A stretch of DNA of 64,000 nt, taken from positions 1-64,000 of the forward strand of contig NZ_CP009431.1 of assembly GCF_001314325.1 (NCBI RefSeq), given 5' to 3'. This DNA is from Sphingopyxis macrogoltabida. GTDB lineage: Bacteria > Pseudomonadota > Alphaproteobacteria > Sphingomonadales > Sphingomonadaceae. This document shows positions 59,001 to 64,000 of this stretch, piece by piece. Made by a program: the position numbers and the translations under genes. The stretch's first letter is position 1, and every line of letters begins with the position of its first letter. The notes under the pieces are model-generated. The model worked only from the letters and a program-made list of their open reading frames with translations, did no database searches and was not told where the DNA came from.

Positions 59001-61508
59001 GCCGAATGGGTCGCGACCTACGACGATTTACTCGATAAACGTCAGCTCGCCGCACAAGGCATCAACGTTATCCGTTACCGACGTCAGCGGACGCATGGCC
59101 GGAATATGGTCGTATCTTCGACATCTGAACTGCGTATCTTGCATGTCTTGGTGCTGCGCCGTCTGACAGAGCTTTCGCTCGGACTCGACGATGCCAAGCT
59201 GGCAGTGCTTGCGAAGCGCATGATTGAAGATGCAAACGCCATTTCCGGCGACATCGTCCTGCGCGCTGCCAAACGCGGGGTATCAGCCGGCGAGCTGATC
59301 GGTCTCGTATTGAGCCGCGCCCTGATCGCCGAAGAAATGGGTGGCGCAGCGGCAGTCGCATGGTTCTTGCTCGACGACTATGCTGAATGGCTTGGCCAAA
59401 AAGAGGAGGGCATTGCCGATATTCTTGGCCTGAGCCTCTCGACCGATTCCGCAGGCAAACCGCAGCTTCGCGCGATCGTTACCGAAGCCAAATATGTCGA
59501 CCAATCGGGCGCGGCCGAAGCTTGTCGAAAGTCACGTAGCCAGCTGCGGCAAACGGTGGCGCGGATCGACGACGCCTTGTTTGGCGATCCTGGTCGTCTC
59601 GACCGCGATCTTTGGCTGTCGCGTATAGCCGACCTGCTGCTCGACGGGACGGCGGCGCTTGGCCAACCCAATCTGCTCGAACGAGTTCGCGATGGCATCC
59701 GGCGTGGTGCGGTGCCGATCGATCTGCGCGGCTATTCGCATATCTTCATCTCTGGCCCCGCCGGAGATGGTAGCTCGCACGGAGATCAGGAATTACTAAC
59801 GGGCATCAAAGGAGGCCTGCAGGAGACTTTCACCCGCGAGGGCCTCCGTCAGTTGCTCAAAGCCTATGAAGCCGGCACGCCGCTCGGCACAATCCGCGCT
59901 GGGCTCGGGCAGAACCATAGTTGGGACACACTCGACTTCCAGGACCCCGCGCCGCGGGTCGAGTGGACCAAGACCATCGAGGTGAGCGAGGCCAGCGGGC
60001 CAGCGAGCAAGCAGATCGTCCATGACTATGACGAAGACGATGATGACGGCGACCCCGAGGGCGGCATCGCTAGCGAGGAGCAGGCACCCAAGGAACCCGG
60101 ACGCGGGGGCGCGGCTGATGGAACCTCGGCGCATGCCGAGGTTTCGGGCGATGCGCCGACGGATACGGGTGCTCAGCAATTAGCCGGTGCAGGGAGTGAA
60201 CCACTCGCAACCGGTCCGGCGGTCACCGTTCTCGTAACCGCTGCGGAACCTGCCGCGACCCCGCCGACGCCGGCAGCACCAGTGATTGCCACGTGCGAGG
60301 CGTCTCAGCCAGCGATACTGGTCGCCAGCACAGGGGTCGAAGCGCTGATCCATTCACGTGCCAAGGCGGCGCATGAAGAGTCAGCAGAGGCCCAAACCTG
60401 GCTTGAGGCGACCGCGCAGAAGCTGCGCTCGGCGCTCCTTGGCTACAACCTGCAGGCCAAGATCACGGCAACACGTCTGACGCCCAACGCAGCCTTAATC
60501 CGCTTCATGGGGTCGGACCGGCTTCGTGTCGAAGATATCGAAGCGCGCCAGTCAGCTTTGCTGACGACCCATGGGCTGAGGCTGATCTCTGTCTCGCCAC
60601 TGCCCGGTGAAATCGTTGTTGGCGTCGCCCGCCCACAACGCCAGCTGGTGTCGCTCTGGGATGTTTGGGGCTGCCGTGAGATCAACCGCAACGCGGCCGG
60701 GGTGAACACGTCGTTCGTCCTCGGGCTCAAGGAACTCGATGGCGAGATCCTCTATCTCAACCTCGGTGGCCCATTTGCCGGCGGGCAGCAGCATGAGCCG
60801 CACACGCTCGTCGCTGGCGCGACGGGTTCGGGCAAGTCGGTGTTGATCCAGGCGCTGTTGCTCGACATCGCCGCAACCAACCCAAGTCAGCTCGCCCACA
60901 TCTATCTGATCGACCCGAAAATGGGCGTCGATTATGCGGCCGTCGAACGTCTGCCCCACATCCAGGGCGGGGTCATTGTCGATCAGACCCGAGCCGTCGA
61001 GGTGATGGAAGGTCTCGTTGCCGAGATGGAGCGGCGTTACGAGCTGTTTCGCGCGCATGGCGCGCGCGACATCCGGTCGTTCAACACCAAGGCCGGGCCG
61101 TCCGAACGGCTGCCTTATGTGTTCCTGGTCCATGACGAGTTCGCAGAGTGGATGCTGACCGAGGACTATAAGTCTGCGGTGACCTCCAATGTCTCACGAC
61201 TAGGTGTCAAAGCGCGCGCCGCCGGCATGCACCTCATCTTTGCTGCACAGCGGCCCGACGCCAACGTCATGCCGATGCAGTTGCGCGACAATCTCGGCAA
61301 CCGGTTGATCCTGAAGGTTGCCAGCGTCGGCACATCCGAGATCGCGCTTGGTGTAAAGGGTGCAGAACAGCTGCTGGGCCTCGGACATCTTGCGGCGCGG
61401 CTTAGTGGAGAGCCCGCGATCATGTATGCGCAGGCACCTTTCCTGTCGGACGATGACATCGACGCAGCGGTGGACGCAATTATCGCGAGCGACAACAGTA
61501 GCAATTAG
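56034..61508 (+). CDS. Giant DptH-like nuclease-FtsK/SpoIIIE translocase
   Basis: 1,824 residues from GTG 56034, which overlaps the upstream stop. The C-terminal 260 residues are a clear FtsK/SpoIIIE motor: Walker A GATGSGKSVL (about 1595), IYLIDPKMGVDYAAVE, Walker B VFLVHDEFAEWM and FAAQRPDANVMP. About 450 residues before it lies a PD-(D/E)XK-like pattern: IADILGLSL, then RAIVTEAKYV with Glu-x-Lys (about 1128-1152). An acidic, Ala/Pro-rich linker (about 1340-1440) separates them. The N-terminal 1,000 residues match no domain I know. A nuclease pulled along DNA by a translocase is the likely action. Resembles DptH in size and order. Confidence 0.62.
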   Translation: MTPSDLIGAAGATSIRFRLEALTPDDELARYLLDRLTGEQVAAITRALLADPATASKLMIALPRDLVGPFGLPETVITDERTVRVRNSACNQPAMLLANTDDDQGASLGDVTLIGAKQLTEESGPWVDAAAAGLGLSEGQIEGWKAALKGLNSADDWTLHQIGTYVAMTRERIDTEAVPVAAALGWALPALRLPRDSGYFMGLGDKDREQPRRWKKLFEKLVSDRKPLLVKQRPNRQIIESEELRSQFDEVREDIPAEVHPTIHAFIDTAPGWGPEAEALASFEWEGQSVLQLFSGIKLKKTSFAQETINFFDFTLPDRLSAADQDYLATLKTRSLKETRDDDRDFFEAHRDDLGQDKALRVKWERFIFGRPIECTDFLEGLLRAIERLFGQVNLVGGSRKLVIKSSRRTRNQFLDLNADVGLSFGLRYRGLKDLIGPAVEWDVPYLFAYEELLDRAKARQKKYRRNESTARGAIQIKFDIALSVGSERATVQLVWSGQPGVIGLELPKDIGRLLKRPFVRSHVARLPVSRKGALQAVSLSDVGTLQPAFGQDSGTLVPRTNAGDDIAKLFPKALKAAKDAGRIDVAGFTAIEAAWTHFAKLYGEALTALQSSGYASGTLIAQADAYGALLGALLVHAVGDLNRRDLWEPLLSIGTVRVLGGGPSAIVAPWHPLRLAASASKMRSVAGLADYLLSDVDVNFGDPRLFFADLRDELAHPLFPEIAVGYDAGEAILLAETSTVNDYSLVERPVRDPSEATTDVDPAEAARQIRSLLERYLDLQPHERSNLSIMLFNCDAAGLPLATVNALGSVQDQDEMHCNVLVRHRDRSRLSRVYTELLERSEGDPDAVVVSETSRNFMSKLRIGVMLDKGTTGSSGTREIDVAFLHDVVSRQAREQWFPVPAISDNPSLLEHVPARWSYRRVTSEDELKATSYLTCPRQPDAGWAYVDAVANIVRRQSHAPNEHYLPARQISFQDGGLKAMFEEVHGLAEWVATYDDLLDKRQLAAQGINVIRYRRQRTHGRNMVVSSTSELRILHVLVLRRLTELSLGLDDAKLAVLAKRMIEDANAISGDIVLRAAKRGVSAGELIGLVLSRALIAEEMGGAAAVAWFLLDDYAEWLGQKEEGIADILGLSLSTDSAGKPQLRAIVTEAKYVDQSGAAEACRKSRSQLRQTVARIDDALFGDPGRLDRDLWLSRIADLLLDGTAALGQPNLLERVRDGIRRGAVPIDLRGYSHIFISGPAGDGSSHGDQELLTGIKGGLQETFTREGLRQLLKAYEAGTPLGTIRAGLGQNHSWDTLDFQDPAPRVEWTKTIEVSEASGPASKQIVHDYDEDDDDGDPEGGIASEEQAPKEPGRGGAADGTSAHAEVSGDAPTDTGAQQLAGAGSEPLATGPAVTVLVTAAEPAATPPTPAAPVIATCEASQPAILVASTGVEALIHSRAKAAHEESAEAQTWLEATAQKLRSALLGYNLQAKITATRLTPNAALIRFMGSDRLRVEDIEARQSALLTTHGLRLISVSPLPGEIVVGVARPQRQLVSLWDVWGCREINRNAAGVNTSFVLGLKELDGEILYLNLGGPFAGGQQHEPHTLVAGATGSGKSVLIQALLLDIAATNPSQLAHIYLIDPKMGVDYAAVERLPHIQGGVIVDQTRAVEVMEGLVAEMERRYELFRAHGARDIRSFNTKAGPSERLPYVFLVHDEFAEWMLTEDYKSAVTSNVSRLGVKARAAGMHLIFAAQRPDANVMPMQLRDNLGNRLILKVASVGTSEIALGVKGAEQLLGLGHLAARLSGEPAIMYAQAPFLSDDDIDAAVDAIIASDNSSN

Positions 61509-61550
61509 CCTCTTCGAAAGGGGGCATGAAAACGCAGGTGCATTTGAGAA

Positions 61551-62585
61551 ATGGTTCACTGGAACATTAGTCCTCACCCAATTGCTGATGTGCGTGACTG
61601 GAGTGACGCCGGACGGCTTGAACTCCAGCCCGATTTTCAGCGTCGAGAAGTGTGGGCGCAGAGCGCGAAGATCATGTTGATCGATTCGATCTTGAGCGAC
61701 ATTCCGCTGCCAAAGATTTTCCTGGCTAAGACGATTAAGGGTGGAAGCGTTCATCGGGTCGTGATCGACGGTCAGCAGCGAATTTCAGCAATTCTTGCTT
61801 TCCTGCGCGACCAATTCATTCTTGAGCCACCGTATTCCGGCCCCTTCCTCGGAAAGCGCTTCTCGGATTTCAATGAGACCGAGACCGATAATTTTCTCCG
61901 CTACCGCATCGATTTCAACGAGGCGGACAATCCCAGCGATCGCGAGGTCCGGGACGTGTACATGCGCGTAAACAAATACACAGTTCCTCTCACGCGACAG
62001 GAGCTCCGCCGTGCTGATTTTCCAGGAGATTTTCTAGACGTCGCTGAAGAATTGTCGGTTTCGGAGTTCTTCGAGGAAGCAGGCGTATTCACGGCGACAG
62101 ATCGCAGGCGCTACGCCGATGCCGAATATATCTCCGAAATTCTCGCGGCGCTCATCGACGGCGTTCAAGACAAGAAGAATCGGCTCGATGAATTCTACAT
62201 TGCGCACACGACCTGGGCGCTGGAGAGTCGCAAAGCAATCGTCGCGCGCTTTGGAAATGTACTCGCCGATCTTGCGAAGATATTTGCCGAATGGCAGGGC
62301 GGTATCAAGGGCACACGTTTTCGGCAGAAGGCTGATTTCTACAGCCTCTTCGTCGCTATCGACGAGCTTCAACAGGAAGGACACCGGCTCGACGAAAAGC
62401 CACTCGAGGCATTAGTTCAGGACCTTCGTGGGCTGGATTACGGGATCCGGCCCGAAGCAGAGGTCGATATTCTCAGCGAATATGCGATCAAATGCGTTTC
62501 TCAGGCAAACTCAGCCTCCAGCCGCCGCTGGCGCGCGGATTTTCTGAAAGCTATCTTAGCCCACATTTCCCAAGTAAGGCGCTGA
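61551..62585 (+). CDS. DUF262 protein, 3' end replaced by IS1380
   Basis: A 344-residue DUF262 (ParB/Srx-fold, GmrSD-N-like) protein. Typical blocks are LELQPDFQRREVWAQ, LIDSILSDIPLPKIFL and the DGQQR motif (VIDGQQRISAIL), followed by VRDVYMRVNKYTVPLT. In related systems this domain binds or hydrolyses NTPs and senses modified DNA. The last eight codons lie in the IS1380 end, so a natural C-terminus was lost; probably only a short piece, since WRADFLKAIL looks like the usual end. It starts 42 bp after the translocase gene and may be its fourth cassette member. Confidence 0.75.
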   Translation: MVHWNISPHPIADVRDWSDAGRLELQPDFQRREVWAQSAKIMLIDSILSDIPLPKIFLAKTIKGGSVHRVVIDGQQRISAILAFLRDQFILEPPYSGPFLGKRFSDFNETETDNFLRYRIDFNEADNPSDREVRDVYMRVNKYTVPLTRQELRRADFPGDFLDVAEELSVSEFFEEAGVFTATDRRRYADAEYISEILAALIDGVQDKKNRLDEFYIAHTTWALESRKAIVARFGNVLADLAKIFAEWQGGIKGTRFRQKADFYSLFVAIDELQQEGHRLDEKPLEALVQDLRGLDYGIRPEAEVDILSEYAIKCVSQANSASSRRWRADFLKAILAHISQVRR

Positions 62586-64000
62586 TTTCGCTGTCCTGAC
62601 CATTATATTTCCTATATAAAACATGGTGTTGAAGGCTGCGAGGGGCGCGTTTCATGGATCACCCAGAGGGTGCGGGCTTGCAACGGGCAGATCGGGTGGA
62701 TTTCGACCCTCGCGTGCGGCTGGAATTTCGCGGCACGCAGCTCAGTTCCGACGGCGGCCTTCTGGTGATGCGCGAGCTTGATGACGCGCTCGGGTTGTCC
62801 GATTTGGCGTCAGCGGCGCTGCGCGATACTCGCTCTGGCAAGAACACGGTCCATCGGCTCGACGGCCTGTTCCGGCAATCAGTCTTTGGGCGGCTGGCCG
62901 GATACGAGGATGTCAACGACGCCAACCGTCTCGCCTGCGATCCGGTCATGCGCCAAGTTGTCGGCGGCAGAGCGGTCGATGCACAAGCGGCCTCGGCATC
63001 GCAGATGGGACGGTTCGAGACCGAGACGCTGGCTCTGGCCGGGAACCGTGCCGCGCTGGCCGACCTGAACGGGCAATGGATCGACCGGTTCCATGACCGT
63101 AACGGGCTGAAGTACATCGTTCTGGACATGGACAGCTCGGTCAGCCCGACCCATGGCGACCAGGAAGGGTCCGCCTGGAATGGCCATTTCGACTGTAGCT
63201 GCTATCACCCCAACTTTCTGTTCAACCAGTTCGGGATGCTGGAACGCTGCGCCCTGCGCCATGGCAACGTCCACAGCGCCGATGGCTGGCGTGATGTTCT
63301 CGACCCCGTCATTGCGCGCTACGCGGAGCGCGACCTTGGTGGCAGGTTCTTCCGGGCCGATGCTGCCTACGCGATCCCGGCGATCTATGAGCGATTGGAA
63401 GAAGCGCGGTTCTTCTACGCCATCCGGCTGCCCGCAAACGCGGTCCTCAAGGACAAGATCGCGCATCGGCTAACGCGCCCTGTCGGGCGGCCGTCACTGA
63501 CCAAGGTCAAGCGGTTCTTCGAGGAATTCGAGTATCAGGCGGCGTCCTGGGACAAGGAACGCCGGGTGATCGCCAAGATCGAATGGCATCCGGGCGAACT
63601 GTTCCCGCGTGTCGGCTTCATCGTCACCAACCTGCCGATGGAGCCGGACTGGGTGGTGCGGTTCTACAACCAGCGCGGCACCGCCGAGCAGCACATCAAA
63701 GAGGGCAAATACGCCTTTCGCTGGACGCGGCTGTCGTGCCGGAAGTTCCGCGACAATGAGGTGCGGCTGCAACTGCACGCCCTGGCGTACAACCTGGCCA
63801 CCTTCTTGCGCTGCATCGAGCTGCCCGAGGCCATGGCCGACTGGTCGTTGACCAGCCTGCAACTGAAGCTGATCAAGATCGGGGCACGTGTGGTCCGTCA
63901 CGCCCGCACCATCACCTTCCAGCTGGCCGAGGTCGCTGTCACCGGCACGATGGTACGCGCCATCCTCGCCGCTATCCGCCGATTGCGAGCGCCACCGCTA
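62560..64000 (+). mobile_element. IS1380-family insertion sequence, copy 2 (partial at window edge)
   Basis: Begins with CCCACATTTCCCAAGT, identical to the end of copy 1 and 94 bp before the transposase start as there. Inverted relative to copy 1. The other end, and so any target duplication or passenger genes, is beyond the window. Confidence 0.93.
62654..64000 (+). CDS. IS1380-family transposase, copy 2 (cut by window end)
   Basis: Same frame as the gene at 21072-22427, read to 449 of 451 codons before the window ends. The visible protein is identical to copy 1. Confidence 0.94.
   Translation, partial: MDHPEGAGLQRADRVDFDPRVRLEFRGTQLSSDGGLLVMRELDDALGLSDLASAALRDTRSGKNTVHRLDGLFRQSVFGRLAGYEDVNDANRLACDPVMRQVVGGRAVDAQAASASQMGRFETETLALAGNRAALADLNGQWIDRFHDRNGLKYIVLDMDSSVSPTHGDQEGSAWNGHFDCSCYHPNFLFNQFGMLERCALRHGNVHSADGWRDVLDPVIARYAERDLGGRFFRADAAYAIPAIYERLEEARFFYAIRLPANAVLKDKIAHRLTRPVGRPSLTKVKRFFEEFEYQAASWDKERRVIAKIEWHPGELFPRVGFIVTNLPMEPDWVVRFYNQRGTAEQHIKEGKYAFRWTRLSCRKFRDNEVRLQLHALAYNLATFLRCIELPEAMADWSLTSLQLKLIKIGARVVRHARTITFQLAEVAVTGTMVRAILAAIRRLRAPPL

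Noticed and set aside
52733..61508. Naming the cassette firmly as DptFGH (dptF, dptG, dptH)
   Set aside because: Only order, size, ATPase motifs and coupling support it; dnd modification genes are absent and no sequence comparison could be run, so gene symbols are withheld.
22522..62559. A 40-kb IS1380-bounded composite transposon
   Set aside because: The bases next to the two inner IS ends differ in a way that does not suggest a shared event, and the nitrilase half belongs to the DNA left of copy 1, not to a transposed block.

Overview
The window looks like 64 kb of a conjugative plasmid from an alphaproteobacterium, most likely a sphingomonad (Novosphingobium/Sphingobium/Erythrobacter type). 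The reasons are the high-GC codon use, a parA-parB-rep block with an RPA-family initiator, a RepC-type second initiator, and an F-type (tra/trb) mating-pair cluster with the small accessory genes typical of such plasmids. No rRNA, tRNA or CRISPR array was seen. The taxonomic reading is inference from gene content.

Layout. 0.1-4.5 kb: parA, parB, rep and a candidate oriV with four CGTG-led 22-bp iterons. 4.7-7.2 kb: a WGR-domain protein, an HTH protein and a tyrosine recombinase. 7.5-15 kb: a defence island with a DEDDh exonuclease, an OLD-family ATPase/nuclease, a UvrD-type helicase (Gabija-like) and a reverse transcriptase (RT). 15-22.5 kb: a 7,533-bp inserted unit holding a broken DUF1203 gene (with an IS256 in it), an HtrA-like protease, a TauD-type dioxygenase, a porin and an IS1380-family element. 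22.5-23.8 kb: a nitrilase-like domain whose 5' end is the IS edge. 24-29.5 kb: plasmid maintenance and regulatory genes including RepC. 29.5-48.7 kb: a seven-unit 22-bp palindrome array, then traA-L-E-K-B-dsbC-V-C-orf-trbI-S26 peptidase-traW-orf-traU-trbC-traN-orf-traF-H-G. 49-50.5 kb: two GntR/FCD-like regulators. 50.8-52.2 kb: a second IS256 that breaks a 69-codon gene. 52.5-62.6 kb: a translationally coupled cassette of ATPase, helper protein and 1,824-residue nuclease/FtsK translocase, plus a DUF262 protein cut by a second, inverted IS1380 that runs off the window.

Main finding: the RT gene and the nitrilase gene are two halves of one gene. The sequence ATAAA lies at the RT break (14984-14988) and directly after the IS1380 edge (22522-22526). 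Removing the insert plus one ATAAA joins the halves in frame into a predicted 1,230-residue RT-nitrilase, the architecture of type 1 defence-associated RTs (DRT1/UG1). The insert has a true IS1380 end on only one side, which is the signature of one-ended ISEcp1-like transposition carrying adjacent (probably chromosomal) genes. Second, the 52.7-62.6 kb cassette resembles the DptF/DptG/DptH restriction arm of phosphorothioation systems, but no dnd modification gene is present; it may be an undescribed variant. Third, the plasmid carries two replication initiators and two unrelated 22-bp-period repeat arrays.

The mating-pair apparatus appears complete, but no relaxase (TraI), coupling protein (TraD) or oriT could be recognised here, so those would have to lie outside the window.
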